From assembly GCA_030062745.1 (NCBI GenBank), contig CP099840.1:12538437-12602436 (forward strand): a DNA stretch of 64,000 bases, given 5' to 3'. Both the position numbers and the translations under genes were made by a program. This DNA comes from Capitulum mitella. Lineage: Eukaryota; Arthropoda; Thecostraca; Pollicipedomorpha; Pollicipedidae. This document shows positions 1 to 10,818 of the stretch, in pieces. A model generated the notes under the pieces. It was not told the DNA's origin and did no database searches. It saw nothing but the letters and a program-made list of their open reading frames with translations. Numbering within the stretch: position 1 is the first letter of the stretch; every line of letters begins with the position of its first letter.

Positions 1-10
1 ATCTGGGGGA

Positions 11-127
11 CAATTGTAACAGTATTACTCCGGTGGTACTTTGCATGCATATGGTTGTTATATAGGCATGGCAATTGTAATAGTGTTACTGCGGTGGCAC
101 TTTGCATGCATGTGGTTGTTATATATG
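11..127. repeat. 61-bp tandem duplication
   Basis: Two copies of a 61-bp unit beginning CAATTG lie at 11-71 and 72-127. They differ at only a few positions and share the core TACTTTGCATGCAT. The array may start before the window. No coding potential is seen. Confidence 0.8.
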
Positions 128-504
128 ACGATTTTTATACCAGTGCATACCTGACTTAGGGATACACATACAAGATTATGATGGATTCTGACAGTAGCGT
201 AGAGAGGGAGAGGACGGGGCAATTGTCCTTCTCCTCACCCTTGAAGTTCGCGGACTTCCAGCGTGGCCCTAAAAAGTATGCATAGGGTCCGCGAAAACGT
301 TCTGGAATTGGTAATGAAAACTGGAACAGTAGCAGTGTTACTGATTATTATAGCATTGGCTATAATAATAATACCACCTATTACAGGAAGTACAATAACA
401 TTGCAATATATGGATCAGTTTAGGATAAAGCAGCCTAACAGCTGATTTCTACTGATATCTCCCCTACTGCTGAAAGTGTGCTGTCTCGATCGACCGGCTG
501 CAGT

Positions 505-1225
505 GGTGTACAGGCCGGGGTATAGCGTTCCGGCCGGGATGTAGTGTTCCGGCTGGAGTGAGTGTTCCGGCTTGGGTATAGTGTTCCGCCCGAGGCATAA
601 TGTTCCGGCTGAAGTATAGTGTTCCGGCTGGGGTGAGTGTTCCGGCTTGGGTGTAGTGTTCCTCCCGAGGCATAGTGTTCCGGCTGAAGTATAATGTTCC
701 GGCTGGGGTATAATCTGCCGGCCTGGGTATAGTGTACTAGCTGGGGTATAGTGTGCCGGCCTGGGTGTAGTGTGCTGGCTGGGGCATAACGTTCCGGCCG
801 GGGTATAGTGTTTCGGCTGGGGTGAGTGTTTCGGCTTGGGTATAGTGTTCCGCCCGAGGCATAGTGTTCCGGGTGAAGTATAGTGTTCCGGCTGAAGTAT
901 AGTGTTCCGGCTGGGGCATAGTGTGCCGGCGTGGGTATAGTGTGCTGGCTGGGGTATAGTGTGCCGGCCTGGGTGTGGTGTGCTGGCTGGGGTATAGTTT
1001 GACGGCCTGGGTATAGTGTGCCGGCCTGGGTATAGTGTGCCGGCCTGGGTATAGTGTGCTGGCTTGGGTATAGTGTGCTGGCTTGGGTATAGTGTGCTGG
1101 CTGGGGTATAGTGTGCCGGCCTGGGTATAGTGTTCCGGCTGGGGTATAGTGTGCTGGCAGGGGTATAGTGGTGACGGTCGCGGTGATAGAGTATGCCGGC
1201 CGAAGTATAGTGGGACGGCTGGGAC
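505..1225. repeat. 20-bp minisatellite
   Basis: About 35 head-to-tail copies of a roughly 20-bp unit, consensus near GGTATAGTGTKCCGGCTGGG, with a few 17-18 bp units. The unit has no stop codon on the minus strand in any frame, so the array gives several long minus-strand open frames (up to 348 codons) with a repeating 20-residue pattern. These frames are a by-product of the repeat and are not called as genes. Confidence 0.92.
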
Positions 1226-2014
1226 GGTTACGTTCGTCAAATGCTGAACGCCGTGCTGCGACAGCCAGGTCGTGTCGTGGACAGCCAGCACGATTGTGTC
1301 GTGACACGCGGCACGAAGCGCACTCGAACCCGACAGGGACCGCTACCAGCCCACCTAACGCGATCCATCTATCATAGTTCGCCGCGGCCGGCTCAAGCGG
1401 CCGCGGAATCAAAAATACTTCCCCGAACCATGACGTTGTTTTGTTCGTGGAGAAAACAAGAGGGATGGGCTTCAGCACCATCCCCCTGTTCTCCCCCCCC
1501 CTTGCACGCCATCATGCAATATTCCATGGCGCCATGGAACAATGCATGGCTGCACTGCTCTGATGGCAGGCATGGAAGCGCCCTTTGTCTGTTGCGTCCT
1601 CGCAAGCTGCAGTGGATGTTGGAGCAGCTGGAGCACTTCCCATCCACCAGTCCCATGACGCGGCACTAAACAGTGCTGCAACATATGAGCGCCGCGAGAC
1701 TGCTCCGCTGCGAAATATCTGCGTTAAATGTTTGGAATGGAATGGAACAGTCACAATTACAAGTCGTCCGGCAGCAGTTTCACATGCTGAGCTACAGCGA
1801 TATGCGAAAAGCTGCTGTTGGTGTCTTCTTTAGTGCAAGGCTGTTAGAGCTCTTCTTAATGCAGACATATTTCTCATTTTTAAATCCGATCCGAATTGTT
1901 TTCTTAGACAGCGTTTGTGATCAGACATCGTGCTACGCGTAGGCATGGGCACTGAACTATTGCTACATAGGCACTGAACCACGCAGCCGACTATGCAACT
2001 TCAGACAGCGATTG
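1226..2014. other. intergenic, no gene recognised
   Basis: Open frames here are short and overlap on both strands without splice-supported structure. The only clear structure is a near-perfect 34-bp palindrome at 1514-1547, whose central 18 bp (1522-1539) is a perfect dyad. Confidence 0.6.
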
Positions 2015-2393
2015 ACTTTGCGCAGGGGCGGATCCAGCGGCTCCGTTTCGGGGGGGGGGGGGCAAACCAGAGTTTCCCGGGTCTAGATGGTAGGTCAGCG
2101 GAATCGTCGGGCGGGGGGGAGTGGAAGGGTGAAGGGTGAAAGACGCTGGCCGTGGGTTTGGAGTGTACTTTTGCGGCTGAATATGGATGGTAGTTCATCG
2201 ACCGGGGGAGGGGTAGGGTGGAAGACGCTGGCCATAGGTCGGATTCGGAGTCCCAGCAACTCCAAACTCTGTTGAATAGAAATACCCATATCTTTTTTTG
2301 GGGGAGGGGGCAAATGACCATTTGCCCCCACTAATCGCGTAGGGGAGGGGACCATGGCCGAGATGCCTTGCTGGACCCGCCAGTGACTTTGTG
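2015..2393. mobile_element. non-autonomous hAT-like element with 8-bp target duplication
   Basis: The element body is 2023-2385 (363 bp). The left end reads CAGGGGCGGATCCAGC; the right end, reverse-complemented, reads CACTGGCGGGTCCAGC, giving short imperfect terminal inverted repeats. The flanks are ACTTTGCG (2015-2022) and ACTTTGTG (2386-2393), an 8-bp target duplication with one mismatch, the length expected of hAT transposons. Inside are a poly-G run and a partial internal duplication (GAAGACGCTGGCC-type segment). There is no transposase, so it depends on a partner elsewhere. Three further elements with similar ends occur at 10540, 40951 and 50197. Confidence 0.75.
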
Positions 2394-4470
2394 GAGGAAG
2401 TTTAACGTTTCAAGAAGACGGCATAACTGAGTGTGGCTAGTCGCCAGCCATGGCTGCTGGCCAGTAGTCAGCTGACGCGCAGCGGGACAACCATTATACA
2501 ATCAAACTATGGGACAACCATTGCTGTTTCAGCTGAACTACCGATCGCATTACAAATGATGTCGTTATCAATATTTGACGTTACTTGCAAAGATTCTTTA
2601 CATGTATTTAACTTCCTCTTTTCCTGGACTTCTATGTTCAGAAGTGCACTTTTTGCACCTCTCAGTGTTTGATTTAGGATGTCCTGTTCATATAAAATGA
2701 ACCAGTACACCAGATGTTTCCTGGGATGGCAAGTAACGACTTTCCGCGGTGTGGCAGACTTCTGCAGGTCGTTCACCTCAGGCAGAGATCGAATGCCAAA
2801 ATGGGATGAATCCGAGAGCACGAAGAACCTCGCTGACTAAGCAATCCAGTTTAGTACATAAAACGTTTCAAATATGGACGTGGTGGCACAAACGAGCAAG
2901 CAGAGCAAACTAGTACAAGCGAACATTTCTGCTGTTTACCGATGAGACATCGTTTCGCCGCTGTCGCCGCACCAGTGCCGCACTGATAAACATAATGTCG
3001 GCTTGTGCCGAAACCAGTTATTGTTTGGCCGGCATGCGTTTTGTTGCAATCAGCTCATTATCACTAAGCTCTATGTTGAGTCTCATTTTACACCAGCGTC
3101 GGTTACGGAATTCCTATTCGACATCGTCACTTAAAGCTTGCGCGCGGCATTCAGGTCGCCACAACTCCGTGGATGCGCAAAAACTGCTATAGTAGCAGAG
3201 CGTACTCGTGCCGAGACGGAAACAATACACAGAGGTACACAGAGGTACAGAGCTACACAGAGGTAGATTAAAAATGCGCTCACATATGATTTACTTCAGT
3301 GAAAGGCTGAAACCATAGCTTGCGTCGCAATGGCCCAATGTTGTGAGAACATTCTGCTGAGGCGAAGCCTAGTATCAGCCGTTTTCCTTATTGTGGAAAT
3401 AGCCTTATTCCTTACTGTGAATCAGTAAGAGCAGTTGGTAGGATGCCTTGTGGGACGCAAGGCCAGAGAGGCCTACTTTGTTGCAGCTCGCGTCACCTTC
3501 CCTTTGTGTATTTTACAACAGAAACTATCTTCTGATCAATCTCGATATGTCGCATCCGAAGATCGAACCTCTGGCGTGAATCGGGCAACGACCAGATTTA
3601 GAGGACGTTGTCCTTATCTCAGAATGTTCGAGATTTCTCATCCCAAAACATTTTTCGTCTCCGAGGCCATCTTCTATTACTTAGGCCATACTGAAGTCTA
3701 GAACCGGAAAACACCACCTCAGAGCAAAGTTAAAAGTGGCGTCACATGTAGATGGAGGCAATGAAGAAGCCTAAACAAAAAAAGAAAAATCGCAAGATGT
3801 CCTTCCAAGTGCAAGTGACTTGGGTGCGAGGACTGGCTCGCGCTGCGATGACAGTGCGACCGACTACCAGTACCGATTTACAAAAACTGGTCAGCACGTT
3901 GACAGGTGAAGAGAGGGTAAAAAGTAACGCGGACGACTAAATCCCCGTAACTTGTGCCGTTTTGCACAAATTCTGCCTAAATCTGTCTTCAAAATATCTG
4001 AAACCATTCATGTATGTTTTAAAGTGTCATACAAGTCTGCATGTTTCCAAAATAGCTTCATCGGATGCTCCCATGGCTTACGATGATCATCTTCGTCTGT
4101 TATTGTTTCATCATAATCGCAATGAGATAATGGACAATTTAACATGTGAATGGGTAGCGGCGAGGCGAACCTAATATCCAGGTGACTTCGCGGGCTGCCA
4201 ATTAGTTTCGAGGGCTGCCAATTAGCTTTGGACCACCATGATCGGAACCACTGTTATTGAGGACTTCAGGCAGCAAGTGGTCCCCAGCTTATGTCAGTTG
4301 CTGTTTGTTTTGAGTTTTTATTGAGTTTTTATTTGAGTTTTTGTTTAATTGAGTTTTATTAGTAGTATTTGACCTGAATGGTTCCTGGCATTCCGGGACT
4401 GACTGTCATTGTGCAATGTACACCAGATCACATCGACCACATACCTATATGCATGCCGTCCGACGCGGTG

Positions 4471-4475
<5 letters not shown>
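2394..4475. other. intergenic, no gene recognised
   Basis: No recognisable gene. There is a small tandem ACACAGAGGTAC run near 3226-3265. The stretch around 3440-3530 is similar to about 27592-27685 (shared words CCTACTTTGTTGCAGC and CCCTTTGTGTATTT, or close variants), which marks a dispersed repeat of about 95 bp whose family I cannot name. The open frames through it look fortuitous. Confidence 0.55.

Positions 4476-4522
<47 letters not shown>
4476..4522. repeat. (TA)n microsatellite
   Basis: A pure TA dinucleotide run of about 47 bp. It produces the alternating Tyr-Ile stretches seen in open frames on both strands, which are not genes. Confidence 0.97.
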
Positions 4523-4524
<2 letters not shown>

Positions 4525-5247
4525 CCAGACCAAAAGTATTGAGACAAAATGTTATGCAACACCCAGGAGCTAATGCAAAGAGGATACTCGAATACTTGAT
4601 AAAAGAAAATGAGCGGGACAAAAATATGTTTGCATACGCGTTATCTCCAGTACTCTTGGTAAATTTTGGTCCCAGCTTTTGGTGGAACAAAGGAATATAT
4701 TACTTTTTAAGACGCATTTCAAAATACCCAGATTTGGCCCTTGCTTTTTTAGTTTCATTCATTTGCAGTCATTTCATGTTTACTTTACATTTGAGTTTCG
4801 CCATTTTCTCGCATATTGAATATTTGGTGTAGGAGCCATTATATTTTCTGATGTCAGCAAATATATCAACAATTTTGAATAAGCTTAAAGACGGCCTGCA
4901 TGATGAAAGACAAAGGTAAATAACTTGGAAAATTGACACAAGGATGGTTTCACCGTTCTCCTCGAAAATCGTTCCGCGGATGTTTTGCTGAACCATAGGT
5001 ATAAGTTGGTTTTCCCCATTCTAAATTCAGAAACCGAAACAGAATGAGTAACCCGGAAACACAGATAATCGCAAATTCGCGACAGATGTGACTATATTCC
5101 AGCTGTAAAAGCGAAAAAAATGGCACTGTAAAAAATGTGCGGTAATGTCATGTAATGTAGTGCATGGTAATGTCATGACATTCCTACAGGGTTGGCCCGC
5201 GATTTAAAGCGCCGTTAACAGACTCCTTCGGAACAGTATTTCCGCAG
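4523..5247. other. presumed intron upstream of the channel exon
   Basis: No coding feature is recognised. It ends in a plausible splice acceptor (TATTTCCGCAG, AG at 5246-5247), so at least its 3' part should be intron of the channel gene. The exon for the signal peptide and mature N-terminus was not found here and may lie upstream of the window. Confidence 0.5.
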
Positions 5248-5678
5248 GAAACAGTTCGACCTGTTGGACGGAAGACCTGATCCCAGCCGACTATGACAAA
5301 ACAAAGCCGCCGTTCACGCCGGGCGAGCCGCTGCCCGTGCAGACCTCCATGTGGGTCTCCTCGGTCACCTTCGTCAACGAGATGACGGCCGACTTCACCG
5401 TCGACCTCTACTTCCGGCTCAAGTGGCGCGACCGGCGCGTGCAGTACCCGGCCTGCGAGCGGCGGCCGTTCCTGCTGCTCGAGTCGAGCGACATCGACCG
5501 GCTCTGGATCCCGGACGTGTACTTCCCGGGCGAGAAGCGCGCCATCCAGCACATGGTGATGCGGCGCAACGCAGCTCTGCGACTCAACAGGAACGGCTCC
5601 AGCCTCTACCTGTCGGAGCGGCTCTCGCTCACCGTCATCTGCAGCTACGACTTCCAGCTCTTTCCCATGGACACCCAG
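5248..5678 (+). CDS. channel exon A: ligand-binding domain
   Basis: Starts in phase 1 after the acceptor at 5246-5247 and ends in phase 0 at CAG|GTGGGC. It encodes 143 full residues of the extracellular beta-sandwich. Early marks include an NSS glycosylation site and PPFTPGEPLPVQ, followed by MWVSSVTFVNEMTADFTVDL. WIPD is at 5505-5516, an NGS site follows, and the first Cys-loop cysteine is codon 5640-5642 in ICSYDFQLFPMDTQ. Codons are strongly GC3-rich, unlike the flanking introns. Open frames that continue past 5678 read into the intron and should be ignored. Confidence 0.9.
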
Positions 5679-8600
5679 GTGGGCAGCGGGGCAGGCTCAC
5701 GGTTCTCCCTCGGACTGTCCAGCCAGCGGAGAGCAGCCCTAAACTGCCCGATGAAAGTCTTGCGGGAGGTCGAGCATTTTAAATTCCTTCAGTGTCTATA
5801 AAATCCGTGTAAGGACATCCGTATAAGGACCCAACTCTGGGATCAATTTCAGCCTCAAGAAGTCGCATTCAGACCGCAAGACTTATTTCTTGTATTGCCT
5901 GAGAATCCTCCCAGCCAGTGAAACAATCAGAGGGTAGCTTGAGTAACATCTACTCCAAAGAGGGAGACCGCATCGGGCAGTGCAGTTTATGCCGTACGGC
6001 CTTCCTTTATCATCAAGATTTCTAGAAAGTTTTTACAAGACTGCTGCTTCCCCCTATTATCTCGTCCCTTCCTCGTTTCATCCCTTTGACCTTCTGGAGA
6101 ACTGTCTCTAGATCTGCAGACTCTTGCATCACGAATTTTATGAGTAGCGCACCCAGCCGCCATGCAACCCATGGCACTCTTGGTGATCAGATGTTTGTTT
6201 TCCATGCTGAATGGTTCGCAAAGCTGAACAGATGCGACACACTTATAGGCTTGTGTGTTGATGGAAAAGTGATCGCATTTGTATTTCGTACTTGTAAATG
6301 TATTTCGGCGATCATAATCGTTTTAACCCAATCCCCGTTAACCCATAACGTCAGGGCGCTTTACCGTATGGAAGATGGTCATTGCCCCCCCCCCCCCAGC
6401 GATCTCGAGAACTACCCGTTTGGTTTCATCGCAACAAACGGCAATCGATTCGCCGTGACGTAAGCTACATTTTTTTCTCAGAGGTCATGAAAATCTCTAA
6501 AGGGGATACCGAGCAAAAAGTCAGAAAGACGGGCATTTTTAACTTGCTATAACTCGACTGTTTATAAACCGATTTTGACGAGATTGGCATGTATGGAGAG
6601 TTAGTCGATGGGGCTTTTCCGTTTGGCCCATATATTTGCAATTTTGTGAAAATACGTAGACGTTCACTGTGCTTGGAAAATGGAAGGAATATATATCTTT
6701 GATAAATGGATTAACATAAAGCTATTTTTCAGTTTTCATTATTCATGTTACACTTGAGAAGCACAGATCGTATTAAAGTGTTTGTATAATGTTGGCATAG
6801 GCGGCGCCAGGGATATGCAAAAGGGGACTGCCATGGTCGCATGTTCATCAGGTCAACTTGCGACTTTTGGCCTTAACCCTATTCCCCGGGGGGCTAGACG
6901 GTATGGTTGATTCCCGGCAGGGGGGCGGATTCGGCCCCCCCCCTGAGATCTCGAGAACTACTCGTCCGATTTCATCGCAACAAACGGCAATCGATTTGCC
7001 GTGACGTGAACTACATTTTATAAAAAGATATTTTCAAAATTTCGAAATTTGTGGATACAGGGTGGCAAAGATGTCAAAATGGGGGTACCTTTGGACCTCT
7101 TATAACTCCGTCGTTTATGGACCGATTTCAATGAAACTGGTATGAATCGAGAGATTATGGATAGGGCTTTTACTATGGGTCCACAAATCTGAAATTATGA
7201 GAAAATTCATATGTGTTCACAGGGTTTCAAAAATAGGAGAATTAGTTTTCTAACAAATGAATCAACGAAAGAGGCAAGAACACTTTTTGGCTTCTGCTAG
7301 TCATGTTATGTTAAAGAAGTACAAATCACATCACAATGTTTGTATAATGTTAGCATACGCGGTGCCAGGGACATAAAAAGGGGGAAACTGTCATGGTCAC
7401 ATGTTCTTCAGATCAACTTGTGACCTTTGACCTTAAATGACCTCCAGTGACTTTGGGATCACCTGGAATGATCTCGTGTGCATTTGATACTATCTGTAGA
7501 CGTTTTCAATCATCTGAATTCACTCTATTCCAAAAATTTCATTTTATGGCTATTGCGATATAGGGTACGCGCACTGACATTTTAGGTCATAGCTCCGTGA
7601 CCCGACCTGATATCAAGCTGAAACTTGGTACACAAGTAGAGGGCACCTTTCTACATCATATACATTCCGGGTTTGGCATTTGAAAAAAACGGCCCCGAAA
7701 TTATTGCAAAAAAATAAATTTTGAATTTTGACCTTGACCTGACCTTGTAAAGTGACCTCAGATAAACCAAATTTTGTGTGCACATTGCCCAACTGTTGAG
7801 CTATACATCCATATAAAGTTTTAAGTTCTATCTTAAAAATTCTGCTTTTGGTAAACATTTTCCTTTTACCCTAAACATGGCCAAAAATGGCCTGAGGCTC
7901 CTCCCGAAAACGTTGTCTGGCTCCGCTCCTGAGCAAAGCAAAATTATGAAATTTTGTCACAGCGCGTAGAAAGAACAGCTAGGAAAAGTCACCAAGTTTC
8001 GTGAAGCTGCGTCAAAAAGCCTGGAATTGGCAAGCAAAAAATCCGAGGGGGACGGATTCAACCCCCCTGCCGGGAATAGGGTTAAACGACTTCACATACC
8101 CTCAGATTCACATGAAATGGCCTTGGTTTTATTTCATGGTGTTTAAAAAAAGTTTTCAGCCACTTGAATTGACTATATTTCTAAAAGTCTTGCGTATGAT
8201 CGTCGTGATGTAGAGTATTTACCCGGATATTTTAGGTCATAACTCTGTGGCCCGACGTAATATACACCTGAAACTTGAAACACGAGTAGAAAACGCTGTG
8301 CTGAGTCACGCATATTTTGGATTTTGAACATTAAAAATTGGTGCCAGAATATGTGCATCAACCAAGTTTTGACTGTTGACCTTAACCTGATCTTGTGAAG
8401 TGATCTCAGATACAAAATATTTCTGTATGTTTGCCCAGCTATTTCACTGTACACTCATATAACTTTTTGAGTTAAATCTTACATTCCCTATCTTTGGTAG
8501 CCATTTTCTTCCGCCAACAACAGTGTAAAAAATGGCCTGAGGTGCATCATAAAAACATAGCTTAGCTCCGACCCTGGACAAAACAAAATGATAAAAATTC

Positions 8601-10093
8601 CACGTAATACGTAGATCTGGGAATGACAAGCAAAAAAAAAATACAGAGGGGACTTCTGAAGCCTACCCCCCCGTATAGGGGAATAGGGATAAATAGAAAA
8701 AACGGGATAAATTGTTTAAGGAACATCTGAAGTGAGACATGTCACGAAAATTAGCTCCGACTGAAAAGAATGTACGGAGGTCTTTCGAAACACTTCTATG
8801 TTCTTTGACTGCAGAGCAAAATTCTGCGTAGTGCCGGAACTGTGGTTGAGAGTGGCATTTGCAAAACCATATTTTCATATCGTGCCGCTCGAATTTGAGG
8901 CCACGTCAAGCGGGAAACGGCCTGTGACCAGCACTTGCGATGTAGCTAAATATCCTGGCTACGCCAAGCCTCAAGATATGGTGGCCGAGCTTGTAAAACG
9001 AAATGTGTTTCGTTAAACCGCCGTCAGGCGTGTTCTAAATTCTGCCTTCTGCCGTACAGGACCGGATATGACGCATCACGACGAAACGTAGCGCAGTCAC
9101 AGGCGCACACAGCTTAGCACTGCCACACTGCAGACAGGACCACAGGACGCGAAAAATCGGCCCAGAAGCCGAGAGACGGCCAAAAATCACTGCAAGGGTT
9201 GCTGATCATTGCTTAGGTTAGTGACGTTTAACAAATACTCTGGCCGAAAATAATAATGTATTTTGCAGTTTCAGTTAAATGAAACATGGAAAAGTCGCAG
9301 ACCACTGAGCACATTACGAACATTTTGAAAGACTCCGGCAATTCTTTGCAGACATGTGAACTGCGCGTCGAATCATACGTCTACTACAAGGACTACATGG
9401 AGATCAGCTTTGAAAACCCTGGAATCTACTTCAATAACTTCAAATTCCGCATCCCCCAGTTCAGCCTGCAAAAGATTCGACCGGGTAACTGTACCTACGA
9501 GTACCTCTACCAGGGCATCACGCTCAGCCAGTCCTGCGTGCGCGCCGTCTTCTTCTTCGAGCGCGCCTTCCGCTACCACTTGCTGCAGATCTACGTGCCG
9601 TCCCTCATGATCGTGGGCATCAGCTTCCTCAGCTTTTTCGTGCCGGTGACGGTGGTGCCCGGCCGGATCGCGCTCTCCAGCACCATGCTGCTGACGCTCT
9701 CCTCCCAGATGCAGGCCGTGCAGAAGTCGCTGCCGCCCGTCTCCTACGTCAAGGCCAGCGACGTCTGGATGTCCTTCTGCATCTTCACCGTGTTCTGTAC
9801 GCTGCTGGAGTTCTCCGTGTCTTACTGGCACAGCACGCGCGTGCAAAAAAAGGACAGCAGGGTATGTCCGGCAGACACTCCTAAACGAAGCAAGATAGTC
9901 GACGGAACTGCGGCTGGCAGGATGCGGAGGTCTAACAGGTCCCAGCCAAGAAAACCCCGACTTGGTCGACACCATCTCCAGGGTCCTGTTCCCAACAGTA
10001 TTCGTCCTCTTCAGCATCGTATACTGGGTCTACTATACCAACCTGAAAAGCGAGAAAGAAAAAGAGATGGACGCAACCTATGAATTATTATAA
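5248..10093 (+). CDS. Cys-loop ligand-gated anion channel subunit (partial gene)
   Basis: This is the 3' part of a pentameric Cys-loop receptor subunit of the invertebrate GluCl/HisCl/pHCl/glycine-receptor-like group, which carries chloride across the plasma membrane when ligand binds. Exons are 5248-5678, 9352-9861 and a TM4 exon ending at the TAA at 10091-10093. Visible marks, in order: the WIPD motif, a Cys loop with exactly 13 residues between its cysteines (formed across the first intron), a second cysteine pair in loop C typical of anion-type subunits, TM1, TM2 preceded by Pro-Gly-Arg, TM3 with KASDVWM, and TM4. The signal peptide and N-terminal exon are not visible. The reading frame does not carry cleanly from TM3 into TM4; see the exon entries. 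The ligand cannot be told from sequence alone. Confidence 0.9.
6390..7500. repeat. two diverged copies of an approximately 550-bp unit
   Basis: The word GATCTCGAGAACTAC, or a near copy, occurs at 6401 and 6947; TTTGTATAATGTT(G/A)GCATA at 6781 and about 7339; and TATAACTC..CGTTTATxxACCGATTT in both halves. Spacings of 546-558 bp show a tandem pair with roughly 70-80% similarity by eye. C- and G-runs separate the copies. The family is unknown; it may be a satellite or a non-autonomous transposon that duplicated in place. Confidence 0.75.
7540..8690. repeat. two diverged copies of an approximately 650-bp unit
   Basis: The word ATTTTAGGTCATA(G/A)CTC occurs near 7580 and 8230. It is followed in both copies by a CCCGAC segment, a TGAAACTTG segment and later AAAATGGCCTGAGG (about 7885 and 8531). 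The tandem spacing is about 650 bp. Both copies also carry TGACCTTG-type runs, linking them to the preceding repeat pair. No coding function is visible. Confidence 0.7.
9352..9861 (+). CDS. channel exon B: Cys loop to TM3
   Basis: Begins in phase 0 with TCELRVESYVYYKDY, supplying the second Cys-loop cysteine (9355-9357). The 66 bp of open frame before it (from 9286) is intronic. Loop C has cysteines at 9490-9492 and 9535-9537 and an NCT glycosylation site. TM1 is about 9574-9639, TM2 about 9667-9726 and TM3 about 9754-9828. The residues just before TM2 are PGR (9658-9666), where most anion channels of the family have PAR. TM2 keeps Thr at 6' and Leu at 9'. The exon ends at a good donor, AGG|GTATGT. 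Confidence 0.92.
9939..10093 (+). CDS. channel exon C: TM4 and C-terminus
   Basis: Encodes SQENPDLVDTISRV followed by a hydrophobic TM4 with the family-typical YWVYY end, then a charged tail and TAA at 10091-10093. If an intron occupies 9862-9938 (77 bp, GTATGT to CTAACAG), the exon enters in phase 1 although exon B ends in phase 0. If there is no intron, exon B stays open through 9862-9938 and would pass into the TM4 frame by skipping one base within about 9899-9990, giving a basic loop containing RMRRSNR. Either way one base is out of register. The TM4 assignment itself is secure. Confidence 0.8.
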
Positions 10094-10531
10094 CTCCAAA
10101 TAGCAAAGATATGATTCGGCGGGACGAGATCTGTTGCGATGTTAAAATTTCGCGATTATTTTCAGCAACAGCAAATCAGCAGGTTAAGGGTGGGCTATCG
10201 GCGATCGTTTCCCCCCGTTTTGTTTGTTCTGATAGGACACCAGAAGGCGACAGATATCCCAAGTGCTGGGGATAATGGCTGGTCAGAGTTCACACATATG
10301 CCATGAACGATCTATAGCGGTCATCAATCTCCTGCCGCTCGCCCTCATTCCTCTCCCACTCCTGACGGCCGCCGACCCTCGGTCCGCGGTCTGTCGCCGC
10401 CGCCCTGCTGAATGCCAACCCTCCGGAGAGGCGACGTCGGCGCCGGAAGCGGATTGGCAGTTGCCGGCACAAAGTCTTTTGCTTTTGTTGTGCAACAAAC
10501 TACTACAGCAGGGTTCCCATTCCCCTGCTAA
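10094..10531. other. 3' flank of the channel gene
   Basis: Should contain the channel 3' UTR, but no clear AATAAA signal is seen close to the stop. A GC-rich patch at 10340-10480 has overlapping open frames on both strands with no recognised domain. Confidence 0.45.
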
Positions 10532-10818
10532 GTCCTGGGCAGGCAGGTAGCCAGGATTTTTCTCAGGAGGGTGGGCCAAATGTCAAATTTTGTCATATGT
10601 CACAGGCATATGACGAAATTTACGAGAAAAGGCAGTAATTTTAGGCAATTCATCTCATATTTATTGCACAGGAAAATATATAATGTTTGTTTTTGCAACA
10701 TATATATGATTACTATTACGTATTCATGCGAAATCGCCATGTATCTAGTGTAGACCACTTGGCTCAGGGGGACATGGCCCCAATGCCCCCCCCCCTTGGC
10801 TACGTCCCTGGTCCTGGG
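10532..10818. mobile_element. short hAT-like MITE with perfect 8-bp target duplication
   Basis: The element body is 10540-10810 (271 bp). The left end is CAGGCAGGTAGCCAGG; the right end, reverse-complemented, is CAGGGACGTAGCCAAGG. The flanks are identical GTCCTGGG (10532-10539 and 10811-10818). A poly-C run sits just inside the right end. No coding capacity. The exact flanking duplication suggests a fairly recent insertion. Confidence 0.85.

Larger units (their letters stand above)
5679..9351 (+). other. channel intron with repeat blocks
   Basis: A 3.67-kb intron joining two phase-0 exon ends (donor GTGGGC, acceptor TTCTTTGCAG). It is largely made of diverged repeats, listed separately. No other gene is recognised inside it. 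Confidence 0.75.

Noticed and set aside
435-1481. 348-codon minus-strand open frame with Thr/Tyr/Pro/His repeats
   Set aside because: It is the reverse reading of the 20-bp minisatellite, which is open in all minus-strand frames; no domain or start context supports it.
9286-9351. Extension of exon B upstream to an ATG at 9286
   Set aside because: The 22 residues do not fit the family, and the acceptor TTCTTTGCAG at 9342-9351 gives the exact Cys-loop spacing with exon A.
9373-10017. 214-codon minus-strand open frame
   Set aside because: Antisense shadow of the channel exon B, caused by its GC3-rich codons.
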